Shown one piece after another: positions 14,116-21,409 of a stretch of 46,083 nt of DNA. Source of the DNA: a virus; IMG/VR virus record IMGVR_UViG_3300035172_000274, positions 1-46,083 of that record. The stretch is one strand, 5' to 3'. Numbering within the stretch: position 1 is the stretch's first letter; every line of letters starts with the position of its first letter. The notes below the pieces were generated by a model. The model had not been told where the DNA came from. It saw only the letters and a program-made list of their open reading frames with translations, and ran no database searches. Both the position numbers and the translations under genes were made by a program.

Positions 14116-15052
14116 AGAACGCCAATATAAACCCGTCACTTGGGAGCTGAACCAAATTCATCGCGATATCTCGTTCGAGGAATATTCTTCCGCGGACGCA
14201 ATCAATAGCCACGGTCTGATGGACATGCTTCGTTCCCCGGCACACTTCTACGAGCGCAGGTTCCGCGGGGAGGACAAGTCCACCAAGGCCACGGAGTTCG
14301 GTAGGATGCTCCATTTCGCTGTGTTGGAACCTGAACAATTCGCGAAGAAGTGCGTGGTCGAGCCAGAATTCATCGGACTGACGAAGGACGGCAAGCCTTC
14401 GAATAGGTCCGGTGAAGCTCTGGAGAAAAAGAAAACGTGGCGCGCATCGCTTGCTCCGGACGTTCTTATTGTGACGCCGGAGATACTAGAGAAACTTATT
14501 CGCATGTCGAATAAGATTCTATCTCATCCAATTGCCGGAAAACTTCTGAAGGGTTCCGTTACAGAGGCGACAATTTTTTGGCAGGACGAAGAGACTGATA
14601 TCGTTTGCAAGGCTCGTCTGGATGTTGTCAGCGCGAGCGGATACATCATTGATCTGAAAACCACGAGAGACGCGCGAGATTTCAAATTTGTTTGGCAAAT
14701 TAAAGATTACGACATCGATCTGCAATTGAGCCATTATCTAAAGGCCGCCCAATCCACGAAACAAATCCGCAGTGATGCTGCCATTCTTATAGCCGCGGAG
14801 TCTGAACCTCCTCATGAGGTTGCAGTCTATCCGGTAGGTACGAGGATTCTTTTCCGCGGAGAACATAGACGTTCGAAGGCAATGCGGGTCTACGCCGAAT
14901 GTCTTAAAACCGGTAAATATCCTGGCTATAATCCAGAGGCTCGAACCATAGACTTCGGCGAATGGGCCGAGAACGAGGTGGGTGCAGAGATAGAAAGGGA
15001 ACCCCTAGAAGTCCCAGAGCTAACCCCAGAGCCTATGGAAACCGCAGAATGA
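14102..15052 (+). CDS. RecE-like exonuclease (PD-(D/E)XK, DUF3799 type)
   Basis: 316 residues from ATG 14102 (GGAG 7 bases upstream). Features of the RecE/exonuclease VIII C-terminal family: an early substrate loop (SHGLMDMLRSPAHFYERRF), TEFGRMLHFAVLEPE with the first active-site His, then CKARLDVVSASGYIIDLKTT (Asp ... Asp-x-Lys-Thr), then QLSHYLKAA. It should resect double-strand ends 5' to 3' and hand the single strand to the RecT protein encoded next. Acidic C-terminal tail (about 25 residues of Glu and Pro). Confidence 0.85.
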   Translation: MDAIEERQYKPVTWELNQIHRDISFEEYSSADAINSHGLMDMLRSPAHFYERRFRGEDKSTKATEFGRMLHFAVLEPEQFAKKCVVEPEFIGLTKDGKPSNRSGEALEKKKTWRASLAPDVLIVTPEILEKLIRMSNKILSHPIAGKLLKGSVTEATIFWQDEETDIVCKARLDVVSASGYIIDLKTTRDARDFKFVWQIKDYDIDLQLSHYLKAAQSTKQIRSDAAILIAAESEPPHEVAVYPVGTRILFRGEHRRSKAMRVYAECLKTGKYPGYNPEARTIDFGEWAENEVGAEIEREPLEVPELTPEPMETAE

Positions 15053-15116
15053 TAATTAAAATTATTTACTTTCCTAAATACCTCGGTTAATAAAATTATA
15101 AATTGGTGGTGTTACG

Positions 15117-15860
15117 ATGATCGACGTTCATGAACAGGCAGCCCAAGCAATTGACTCACCCAGTCCTAAACCGATTCAAAGTCAATCTTCCGGAGCTGTC
15201 TGTTCCTCCCCAAAAGAAATAGCTCTGACGGGTGAGGGACGAATTGCTCCTACAACCCACACACAGCAATGGCGTATAGCCGTAGAGTTTTTGAAGTCTG
15301 GTGCAATGCCGTCTTCGTTCGAGAATGCAGCTCAGGCCTTTATGGCATTGCAGTTTTTGTCCGAACATAAGATTCCCTACGTTACTGGAATTCGACAGTT
15401 GATGATCGTGAACGGCGTGGTGTCCTGTTGGGGGGACCTTCCGCTTGCCTTGGTTCGTAGGTCTGGAAAACTAGAGTTCATCGATGAGCGCATCTTTGAT
15501 GTGAACTTCAAGGAAATCTGTTTCGAAAACCGTAACCTTACCGACGAAGCATTTTACGCTGTCTGTCGCCTGAAGCGCGATGACATGTTTCAAATAGAAC
15601 GTGTTTTCAGTCTAGCGGATGCTAAGAAGGCCGGTCTTTTGAATCGCGAGAGAAAGACCCCTTGGGACACTTACCCAAAACGCATGCTGCAAATGCGTGC
15701 GAGATCCTGGGCGCTCAAGGATACGTTCAGTGACGTACTTTGTGGTACCGCGATAGCTGAATACGACTTTGACGCGATACCTGAGGCGTTGCCGGCTAAA
15801 AATCAATGCTCTATTGCAGATGAATTGAATGCGGCCTACCTTCCGAAAGGTGAGCAATGA
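15117..15860 (+). CDS. RecT-family single-strand annealing protein
   Basis: 247 residues. The RecT core is clear in the C-terminal half: KKAGLLNRERKTPWDTYPKR, then MLQMRARSWALKDTFSDVLC and GTAIAEYDFD. The first 40 residues are disordered (Pro/Ser/Gln). With the upstream RecE-like nuclease it forms a two-component phage recombination pair that anneals complementary strands and may help produce concatemers. The gene follows an AT-rich 64-base gap that may hold its own promoter. Confidence 0.85.
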   Translation: MIDVHEQAAQAIDSPSPKPIQSQSSGAVCSSPKEIALTGEGRIAPTTHTQQWRIAVEFLKSGAMPSSFENAAQAFMALQFLSEHKIPYVTGIRQLMIVNGVVSCWGDLPLALVRRSGKLEFIDERIFDVNFKEICFENRNLTDEAFYAVCRLKRDDMFQIERVFSLADAKKAGLLNRERKTPWDTYPKRMLQMRARSWALKDTFSDVLCGTAIAEYDFDAIPEALPAKNQCSIADELNAAYLPKGEQ

Positions 15861-16101
15861 ACCTTGCATTGTTTGTGGCCATCGACCTAGCGACCGAGCT
15901 CACATCAAGTCGCGAGGCTCAGGAGGGACGTGGGATGAATTCAACATTCTTCGCCTTTGTCGGAAGCACCATCAGGAAAGTCATGCGATTGGTTGGCATA
16001 GGTTCGCACAAGCACATTCTGTCGTCGGGATATATCTTGAAATCAAAGGATGGGGTTTTGAATTTCACGGGGATGTGCCGAAGTTGCGACGAAAAGAGTG
16101 A
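15829..16101 (+). CDS. HNH-type nuclease-like protein of the recombination module
   Basis: 90 residues if it starts at ATG 15829; GTG 15850 is an alternative. It overlaps the RecT end. CIVCGHRPSDRAHIKSRG, then NILRLCRKHHQESHAIGWHR forms a Cys-x2-Cys ... His ... Asn ... Cys-x2-His-His pattern of treble-clef HNH proteins found in phage recombination regions. It may nick or resolve recombination intermediates. The competing frame from 15857 lacks any family signal. Confidence 0.7.
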   Translation: MRPTFRKVSNEPCIVCGHRPSDRAHIKSRGSGGTWDEFNILRLCRKHHQESHAIGWHRFAQAHSVVGIYLEIKGWGFEFHGDVPKLRRKE

Positions 16102-16220
16102 AGTGAGATTGGAAAATTAAAATATGCCGAAGGCTGAGCGAAGCGTGTGAATCGATTCAGTCAACGGGGAGGCCGTGTTATGAGACTACGGCGAGGGTCT
16201 AATTATTAAGGATGGGCAAA

Positions 16221-16436
16221 ATGGCAGAACAAAAACAACTGACCGAAGGTATGGCGATAGAGCAACTATTGGTGACATTCAAAGCCGAATGCGGATGCAT
16301 GCTCTACGAAAAAAACGGCAAACTTGAAGAGTTTTGGTTCAATATGACGACCCTTCAGGCGATTGGAATGTTGGAGCTCATAAAGCATCGATTCTTAACG
16401 GCTGAAAGTTCTGGGTACTCAAGTGGAGAACTGTGA
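16221..16436 (+). CDS. Small protein, paralogue of the 13644 gene
   Basis: 71 residues from ATG 16221, with AAGGATGG upstream. FKAECGCMLYEKNGKLEEFW and QAIGMLELIKH copy the gene at 13644. The C terminus is longer (SSGYSSGEL). The two copies flank the recombination genes, so one may have been carried with that module. Function unknown. Confidence 0.7.
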   Translation: MAEQKQLTEGMAIEQLLVTFKAECGCMLYEKNGKLEEFWFNMTTLQAIGMLELIKHRFLTAESSGYSSGEL

Positions 16437-16488
16437 CGAGCGCCGCGCGCTTAACGTTGACCTTGGACTCGGTGGTTGTGTGAAATGG

Positions 16489-16667
16489 TGAGCCGGTACT
16501 CAAGCCCGGCCCGCAGCAAAGAATTTGATTGGGTCAAGTGATGTGAAAGTCATCAGCGCCGTTTAGGTTGTACCTATAGTGGGAACCACCAATCAAAAGC
16601 ACGACGCGGTGGGGAGTTCGATTCTTTCAGCGCTACGATGGTTCGGCTGCGTCGTGCAGATTTTGGA
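16489..16667 (+). ncRNA. Densely structured gene-free stretch, ncRNA candidate
   Basis: In the 237-base gap 16437-16673 five stems follow one another: GCCGG/CCGGC (16492-16496, 16506-16510), TGATG/CATCA (16539-16543, 16551-16555), TAGGT/ACCTA (16564-16568, 16572-16576), GTGG/CCAC (16579-16582, 16586-16589), and a nine-pair GCACGACGC/GCGTCGTGC (16599-16607, 16649-16657). The last encloses a T-arm-like hairpin, GGGAG-TTCGATT-CTTTC (16612-16628). No tRNA could be folded. A regulatory or decoy RNA, or a structured leader of the membrane-protein genes downstream, is possible. Strand is assumed from the flanking genes. Confidence 0.45.
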
Positions 16668-16673
16668 GGGTGA

Positions 16674-16859
16674 ATGACTGAGTGGATAATGATCGGTGGA
16701 TATTTTGCGATGATGCCGCTCGCTGCGTTTTTGATTTCCAAAATGGTTAAAGCTGACATCTCAGACGACCTAGGTTTTTTGGGTTTTTGTATGTTTCTTT
16801 GGCCACTTGCTTTGTTTTTGTTTCTTTGTTTTTGGGCATCTAAAAAGGGAGGGGAGTAA
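16674..16859 (+). CDS. Small two-helix membrane protein
   Basis: 61 residues with GGAGGGTGA before ATG 16674. Two hydrophobic segments: residues about 4-23 (WIMIGGYFAMMPLAAFLI) and 34-54 (GFLGFCMFLWPLALFLFLCF), separated by a short charged loop, with a basic end KKGGE. It resembles a hairpin inner-membrane protein, size-compatible with a holin or a membrane-active early protein; its place among early genes argues against lysis. Confidence 0.65.
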   Translation: MTEWIMIGGYFAMMPLAAFLISKMVKADISDDLGFLGFCMFLWPLALFLFLCFWASKKGGE

Positions 16860-16861
16860 TA

Positions 16862-17047
16862 ATGACCGAAGAAGAACAACTAAGACGCCTCACACAGGCA
16901 AGCATCGCCCGCGACAAGATGTTCTATGAGATGCAGATGCTCGAGTTAAGTTCATATCCTTTTGGGCGATATGCGCCGTTGGTGGTGGGTATTTCTTTAG
17001 TCGGCTGTCTAGGATTGCTTATGATTCTTTTGAGGGCGTTTTTGTGA
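16862..17047 (+). CDS. Small single-pass membrane protein
   Basis: 61 residues with GGAGGGGAG upstream. A charged N-terminal helix of about 35 residues is followed by one transmembrane segment (about 39-58, PLVVGISLVGCLGLLMILL), i.e. tail-anchored. Its stop overlaps the GTG start of the next gene. Confidence 0.65.
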   Translation: MTEEEQLRRLTQASIARDKMFYEMQMLELSSYPFGRYAPLVVGISLVGCLGLLMILLRAFL

Positions 17048-17334
17048 CTGAACAGCAATTGAAAGAGATTGAGGATTCGGTCGTTGATTTAGCGGACCAC
17101 ACTTTTGCGGGTACTTATCGAGAGCTTATCGCCGAGGTGAGGCGGTTGCAGCCAAAAGGTCCATGGCGTTCAGTGCACACAGTTCGACAAGAAAACCAAG
17201 CCATACGCGAGTTGTTGAGAGAGGCACTGCCATACCTACCTAAGCAAGCCCTACGCGAATTGTTGAGAGAGGCACTGCCATACCTACCTAAGGCCATATC
17301 GATAGCTGAGCGCATCGAGGCTGTGTTGAAATGA
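17044..17334 (+). CDS. Small helical protein with a 16-residue duplication
   Basis: 96 residues starting at GTG 17044, overlapping the previous stop. A helical N terminus (LIAEVRRLQ) is followed by two copies of QA(I/L)RELLREALPYLPK in tandem (17197-17292), then a helix RIEAVL. The next gene has the same plan with a single copy, so this is a diverged paralogue that has just gained a repeat. Confidence 0.65.
   Translation: MTEQQLKEIEDSVVDLADHTFAGTYRELIAEVRRLQPKGPWRSVHTVRQENQAIRELLREALPYLPKQALRELLREALPYLPKAISIAERIEAVLK
17197..17292. repeat. 48-base in-frame tandem duplication
   Basis: Bases 17197-17244 and 17245-17292 differ at only two positions. The duplication keeps the frame and repeats 16 residues. 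The near-identity implies a recent event. Confidence 0.9.
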
Positions 17335-17660
17335 CTGAAGATCGATTAAATTTACTCAGCGAATTCTCTAAGGACAGGATTCATCGAAATATTGACACCG
17401 TGACACTTCATGGAAATGACGTGGATGAGCTCATCGCCGAGGTGAAACGACTGCGGCAAATTTTAGACCGAAGAGACGGTCAACTACTACAAGAAGTGAA
17501 GAAGGGCCAAGGCCTGCGCGAGTTATTGAAAGAGGCTAGGCCATTTATAGTCAACGGCCCACTTTTGGATGCTGAGTGTATTGGGGTTTGTAAAAGCCCT
17601 GGGAACTGCGAATGTTGCACGATGGCAAAGCGCATCGACGCTGCGTTGGGGGAGAAATGA
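17331..17660 (+). CDS. Small protein, paralogue of the 17044 gene, with cysteine cluster
   Basis: 109 residues; ATG overlaps the previous stop (ATGA). VDELIAEVKRLRQ, LRELLKEARPF and RIDAAL match LIAEVRRLQ, LRELLREALPY and RIEAVL of the neighbour. The segment ECIGVCKSPGNCECC adds five cysteines that could bind a metal. Function unknown. Confidence 0.65.
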   Translation: MTEDRLNLLSEFSKDRIHRNIDTVTLHGNDVDELIAEVKRLRQILDRRDGQLLQEVKKGQGLRELLKEARPFIVNGPLLDAECIGVCKSPGNCECCTMAKRIDAALGEK

Positions 17661-17791
17661 GTTTAGTAAGGTATTTGTGGCATGCATGGGGAGTTTGTTT
17701 GTGTTGGTTTATTGACAACCACGATTGGAAATTTACCGGAGATGACTTGCAGTTAAAATGCAACACGTGCGGAAAGGTTTATTTCAAGTGA
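17657..17791 (+). CDS. 44-residue protein with a Cys-x2-Cys knuckle
   Basis: The ATG at 17657 overlaps the preceding stop (ATGA). The frame reads MSLVRYLWHAWGVCLCWFID, continues with NHDWKFTGDD, and ends LKCNTCGKVYFK. The last part is a zinc-knuckle-like CNTCGKVY; the first is Trp-rich and hydrophobic. The end overlaps the GTG of the next gene. Small, but supported by coupling on both sides. Confidence 0.5.
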   Translation: MSLVRYLWHAWGVCLCWFIDNHDWKFTGDDLQLKCNTCGKVYFK

Positions 17792-18045
17792 CTTCCCTCC
17801 CTGACAAACTCAAAGGCCTACTAGAAGAATGCGAAAGATTTCCTAGAGCGGAAGCGTTTCGGTATGTGTTGTTCAGTCCCACTGAAATGCAGCTATTTAT
17901 GACCAATTTCCCCGCCGCGTTGAAGGCTCTTCAAGTGTCTATTAAAGCCTTGGAAGATGTGATTTGGCATGGGGGTCAGGGCGACAAGATAGAGGGCAAA
18001 ATAGCTTCTAAAGCTTTAGCATCCATCGAAAAGGAATTCCAATGA
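17788..18045 (+). CDS. Unknown small early protein
   Basis: 85 residues if translation starts at GTG 17788, which overlaps the previous stop; an ATG at 17758 would add ten. Helical and mixed charged (LPDKLKGLLEECERFPRAEA), ending IASKALASIEKEFQ. No family recognised. Confidence 0.55.
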   Translation: MTSLPDKLKGLLEECERFPRAEAFRYVLFSPTEMQLFMTNFPAALKALQVSIKALEDVIWHGGQGDKIEGKIASKALASIEKEFQ

Positions 18046-18302
18046 AGTTTACCTACGAAGATTTCTTGAATCACGACATGAGTCCTCCCAGCGTATCGGT
18101 TTCGCGCTATAGCCTGGAGAAGTTCCAAGCCGAAAGAATTGCCGAGATAGCCAATACCAGACTTTTAGAATGGCTCCGGGAAGCACAAATCGTTTTTGAT
18201 TGTGGTTCAGCTTACCCAAAGTGTTACTGGACAACTGAATTCGAAGTAGACAAGAAGTACGCGCACAAAGCCAAATTAATCTGCATCGAGGAAATCAAAT
18301 GA
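18042..18302 (+). CDS. Unknown small early protein
   Basis: 86 residues, ATGA-coupled at both ends. The N terminus MKFTYEDFLNHDM is followed by a helix rich in Ala and Glu (KFQAERIAEIANTRLLEWL). No family recognised; soluble. Confidence 0.6.
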   Translation: MKFTYEDFLNHDMSPPSVSVSRYSLEKFQAERIAEIANTRLLEWLREAQIVFDCGSAYPKCYWTTEFEVDKKYAHKAKLICIEEIK

Positions 18303-18529
18303 ATGGACCTGACTCATATCATACGTCTGAAACAAAATATTTCGTCTTTGAAGCGCATCATGTGCACTCAAGCGTGCGACTTGAATGCGATAGCCTTTAC
18401 TCAGCGGTGCTCCATGTTTTTGATGGTAAGCAGCAGGTTCAGATAAGGCTAGATTCTCCGGCACTCCTTAGCCTTTGGAAGGTTATGGATTTATGGGCCG
18501 GAAAACAAAATCCACAAGGTGAGAAATGA
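18299..18529 (+). CDS. Unknown small early protein
   Basis: 76 residues, ATGA-coupled at both ends. Strand-rich (KYFVFEAHHVHSSVRLECD) with several His, followed by a Trp-containing helix (SLWKVMDLWAGKQ). No known domain. Confidence 0.6.
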   Translation: MNGPDSYHTSETKYFVFEAHHVHSSVRLECDSLYSAVLHVFDGKQQVQIRLDSPALLSLWKVMDLWAGKQNPQGEK

Positions 18530-19251
18530 ATAACTACGAACGCATCCTCACTCCATACCGCAATCAACTAGCAAAATTTATCGACGATAACTACATGACG
18601 TTGGAAGCGCCTAGAGCCATGGAAGCGCTGCAGAAATACACCAGGCTTGGTTATGAGATGACTAAGGATGTCGTCCATTGGCTTACTTGTGCAGGAGATA
18701 CTTGTTTCGATTTTGGGGTAGCGAATTTTCTTGTGGCTCGGGCTGAAGAAGAAGAAGGCCATGAAAAACTAATGACGAGAGATGCCGACAAGCTAGGCGC
18801 AGCAGGTAACTTTTCGTTAGCCCCAGGGGTTAGGCAATATGAGCGACTGCACTGGGAAGCCATCAAAGAAAGTTGGGGGGCAATTGTCCCCATAATGTAC
18901 GAAATCGAAATGCTGTCCATCACCCACGGCCCGAGAATTCTGGACCACGTGAAAAAGGTTCTCGGAGAAGACGTTGTAAATTCACTTTCCTTTCTGCAAA
19001 GCCACGTGAACTTTGACGTCACGCACACCAAAGAGAATCGCGAGTGCATGGAAATGATGCTTAAGGACGACCCGTCGAAATTACCGCACCTGGTAGAATA
19101 TGGAGTGAGGGCACTTTCTGCCTACCAACTATTCCTCCAGGACTGTCTAAATGAAGCAACGCAAGGCGTGGCTATCTCGTCAGCGGGACGGGAACTACAT
19201 GTTCAGTCTTCTCAAGCCGGTGAAATCGAGGGTTCTGGGAACGGAATATGA
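18526..19251 (+). CDS. Haem-oxygenase-like diiron protein (HDO-type)
   Basis: 241 residues, all helical. Residues 71-90 (ARAEEEEGHEKLMTRDADKL) and 157-170 (LQSHVNFDVTHTKE; His160, Asp164, His167) match the ligand motifs of haem-oxygenase-like diiron oxidases and oxygenases, with another candidate ligand in YEIEML (Glu126). Members hydroxylate, desaturate or N-oxygenate small molecules. Its role here may be to make or modify a sugar, amine or nucleotide used by the modification genes. The C-terminal 34 residues are dubious because the next gene reads the same DNA in another frame. Alternative: a non-catalytic helical bundle. Confidence 0.55.
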   Translation: MNNYERILTPYRNQLAKFIDDNYMTLEAPRAMEALQKYTRLGYEMTKDVVHWLTCAGDTCFDFGVANFLVARAEEEEGHEKLMTRDADKLGAAGNFSLAPGVRQYERLHWEAIKESWGAIVPIMYEIEMLSITHGPRILDHVKKVLGEDVVNSLSFLQSHVNFDVTHTKENRECMEMMLKDDPSKLPHLVEYGVRALSAYQLFLQDCLNEATQGVAISSAGRELHVQSSQAGEIEGSGNGI

Positions 19252-19402
19252 GGATTGGTACGTTCAATACTCAGAGCCGATTGGGTTAAGATATTGGTGC
19301 CCGGGTGGCGTTAAGGCATTTTTCGGAGTGGACATTCCCATCGGGGAACAAATTAGGGTATGGATATCGGGCGGAATTTTGAATAAGGAGACAAATGAGT
19401 AA
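19151..19402 (+). CDS. Small conserved-looking protein overlapping the diiron gene
   Basis: 83 residues. It begins inside the preceding gene and overlaps it by 101 bases in another frame. WLSRQRDGNYMFSLLKPVKS and YVQYSEPIGLRYWCPGG look like a compact beta-rich domain, more protein-like than the competing frame here. The stop overlaps the next start. Function unknown. Confidence 0.65.
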   Translation: MKQRKAWLSRQRDGNYMFSLLKPVKSRVLGTEYEDWYVQYSEPIGLRYWCPGGVKAFFGVDIPIGEQIRVWISGGILNKETNE

Positions 19403-19721
19403 CGAACAAAAACCAGCGGTAATCAATCAAGACGCACTTCAAAAAGCCTTGGCAGCAACGAAACACCTTTTCGTTCCATCGCTGGCTAACAAGCTTCAAC
19501 CATTTCTAGATCAAGTGAATATGTACGAGCACGAAGTCGATAGACTCCACCGGGCATGGGTTATCATGCTGGAGAAAAACACTGGATTCCCTCCAGGCTG
19601 GGCAACGCTTCGCGATCAGTTGGTGGAAAAGCATCGCGCGGCAATGGATTTGTATTCGAACAAACTCAGGGAGTTCGAAGGCATTGCTTCCACGATAAAG
19701 CCAGCGCCACCTGCTAAATAA
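19395..19721 (+). CDS. Unknown helical protein
   Basis: 108 residues. Helical (LANKLQPFLDQVNMYEHEVD, then EKHRAAMDLYSNKLREFEG) with an Ala/Pro-rich end. GGAG lies shortly before the ATG. No family recognised. Followed by a weak terminator-like hairpin. Confidence 0.6.
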   Translation: MSNEQKPAVINQDALQKALAATKHLFVPSLANKLQPFLDQVNMYEHEVDRLHRAWVIMLEKNTGFPPGWATLRDQLVEKHRAAMDLYSNKLREFEGIASTIKPAPPAK

Positions 19722-19784
19722 TTGGTTTTGGGTTGGGGAGTACCATAATTAGCAATGGGTCGACCTGTTAAGTCGGAATATGCC

Positions 19785-19811
19785 GGGGCGGAGCCGGCCT
19801 CCCCAGCTTTT
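19785..19811 (+). terminator. Weak terminator-like hairpin
   Basis: GGGGCGG (19785-19791) pairs with CCTCCCC (19798-19804) except for one C/T mismatch, loop AGCCGG; AGCTTTT follows. It lies in the only non-coding gap of this part of the early operon and could lower readthrough to the genes beyond. Confidence 0.4.
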
Positions 19812-19823
19812 AGGAGTAAACAA

Positions 19824-19868
19824 ATGGACCAACGGGCTAAATCCTTCGCAGAAACCTCGAGATTTTGA
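19824..19868 (+). CDS. Possible 14-residue peptide
   Basis: ATG 19824 has TAGGAGTAAACAA directly upstream, a strong ribosome binding site, and opens MDQRAKSFAETSRF then TGA. The site is better than that of many neighbours, so translation is likely even if the product only serves as a leader peptide for the next gene. Confidence 0.35.
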   Translation: MDQRAKSFAETSRF

Positions 19869-19874
19869 GAAGTC

Positions 19875-20084
19875 ATGAGCGGCATCCCACTGAAAAAGCG
19901 GCAGCGATTAAATCGAGAGCAACGTCTATGGAAAAAGGGATACGCTTATTTCAATTCCTGGACCAAAACGCCCGAAGCTCAAGAACTGATAGAAAAGTCT
20001 CTTAAAGAGCCGAATCCGTTTTTGAAGATTCCAAAGACCAGTGATTGGGGCGCCTATATACCTGTCCCGTTACAGTGGCCATGA
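19875..20084 (+). CDS. Small basic protein
   Basis: 69 residues. A basic N terminus (LKKRQRLNREQRLWKKGYA) precedes a helical middle and Pro-rich C terminus ending VPLQWP. Its stop overlaps the ATG of the glycosyltransferase gene (ATGA). Function unknown. Confidence 0.6.
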   Translation: MSGIPLKKRQRLNREQRLWKKGYAYFNSWTKTPEAQELIEKSLKEPNPFLKIPKTSDWGAYIPVPLQWP

Positions 20085-21165
20085 TTCATAACTTGCATTT
20101 TTTTCATCTGCCGGCTTTGATTCGCACACGAACCGAAATTATCGAATTCTTCTCGCTTACAAAAACTTCTCCAAAGATTGCAACGTATCCCATATAGGAC
20201 TCGGCGTTACTGCTGCCTATACTGCTAAAACACTCATGGCTAATGGCATCATTGCCCAAGCCTTCCCGGCCTTTGGTGCGGACGACATCGGCAACTATGT
20301 AGAATCCCAGGAATCATCTCCACGTCCGATCACTCACGTCATCGTAATGGCTCAGTGGATTCCGACGATATTTCTAGCAAAGCTTTGCAGAAAATTTCCG
20401 CACGTTAAGTTCACCTTGAATTGCCATTCGAACGTAGGTTTCTTGCAAGCGGAGCCAAGGGCCATTGACCTGCTGAGAGAGGCGATTGATCTAGAGACTG
20501 GGACAACGAATTTCTTTGCCTCGGCGAACAACCAACGCCTGGCCAGCATCTTGGGGAGCATATATGGGAGACCAGTGCAGTATCTGCCAAACCTGTATTA
20601 CCTCCATGGACACGAACCTATTCATCGACCTCTGTATAATGGTGGCCCTCTTCGCATCGGCGCTTTTGGGTCTGCTCGCGTGTACAAAAACTTCTCGACG
20701 GCAGTCACCGCGGCCATGGAAATAGGGTTCATGTTGAAGGTTCCAGTTGAGATTTGGATGAACGCCGGTCGATCGGACGGCGCTGGAAATATCGTCTACA
20801 AGACAGCCAAAGCCTGGACGCATGATGTTCCTGGCGTGACACTGAAGGAACTCCATTGGTGTTCCTGGCCAGATTTCAAAAGGTTCTGCGGCACAATGAA
20901 CCTAATGTTGCAGCCGTCGTATACGGAGACATTCAATAACGTGACTGCGGATGGAATTGCTGAGGGCGTTCCATCCGTTGTCAGCGACACGATTGAATGG
21001 GTTCCTGAGAGTTGGAAGGCTTCCAGTGATGACTCGAAGGACGTTGCCGCTGTAGGGCGGAGACTTCTATATGATCACCACGCACCAAGAGAGGGCTACG
21101 AGCACCTGAGAAAATACGTACAGAATGGGTTAGAGTATTGGAAAACCTACCTTGCCAGACCATGA
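20081..21165 (+). CDS. GT4-type glycosyltransferase with a frameshift at a T7 tract
   Basis: The ATG at 20081 overlaps the preceding stop (ATGA) and starts MIHNLHFF, but the frame shifts after TTTTTTT (20098-20104). The body reads on in the -1 frame as SSAGFDSHTNRNYRILLAYK, then VSHIGLGVTAAYTAKTL, and so on to 21165. A slip on the T7 or an eighth T joins them into 361 residues. The only in-frame start for the body alone is ATG 20236, which would lose the first strands. The C-terminal half is GT-B: PLRIGAFGSARVYKNF for the nucleotide-sugar loop, and SYTETFNNVTADGIAEGVPS with the conserved Glu. The acceptor is unknown. Confidence 0.75.
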
Positions 21166-21335
21166 AAGAGATAAAGAAGATAAGTCACTCTCAGTGGAAA
21201 GAACTCGACTCAGAGGACGTTCATATTGAACTCGCAGAAGTCGGTCTCGGAGTGTTCCAAGTCTGGGGAACAATAGAAAAAGACAACGGGGACCTGATTG
21301 AGTACCTTCTCGAAGAATGGCAAGAGACCCAGTGA
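21162..21335 (+). CDS. Small acidic protein
   Basis: 57 residues from ATG 21162, overlapping the glycosyltransferase stop (ATGA). Acidic, strand-rich (VHIELAEVGLGVFQVWGTIE) with a Trp- and Glu-rich end. It overlaps the next micro-frame by GTGA. Function unknown. Confidence 0.55.
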   Translation: MKEIKKISHSQWKELDSEDVHIELAEVGLGVFQVWGTIEKDNGDLIEYLLEEWQETQ

Positions 21336-21400
21336 TTCTTACTGTTCAGATTATAGGAATTCCGCTAGCCGTTTATCTGAAAAAGAAATCATCACAATAA
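21332..21400 (+). CDS. Possible 22-residue membrane peptide
   Basis: GTG 21332 overlaps the previous stop (GTGA) and encodes (M)ILTVQIIGIPLAVYLKKK plus SSQ: one hydrophobic helix followed by lysines, the topology of a single-pass micropeptide. Last frame of the rightward early block, ten bases before the convergent gene. Could be chance. Confidence 0.3.
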   Translation: MILTVQIIGIPLAVYLKKKSSQ

Positions 21401-21409
21401 TTACCAAGA

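Noticed and set aside
15857-16120. Open frame of 87 codons overlapping the HNH gene
   Set aside because: No family features; the alternative frame has a full Cys/His HNH-like pattern, so this is its shadow.
16562-16636. tRNA gene suggested by GTTCGATTC and a five-pair T arm
   Set aside because: No matching 5' acceptor stem, D arm or anticodon arm with U33 could be placed upstream; kept only as a structured RNA candidate.
21138-21160. PCQ tripeptide that could hint at a C5 cytosine methyltransferase
   Set aside because: It lies in an upstream extension that overlaps the glycosyltransferase end; the protein is under 70 residues and lacks all other methyltransferase motifs.
20236-21165. Glycosyltransferase starting at ATG 20236
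   Set aside because: The frame upstream of 20236 already reads as the GT-B N terminus, and 20081 is ATGA-coupled; a start at 20236 would remove the first Rossmann strands.
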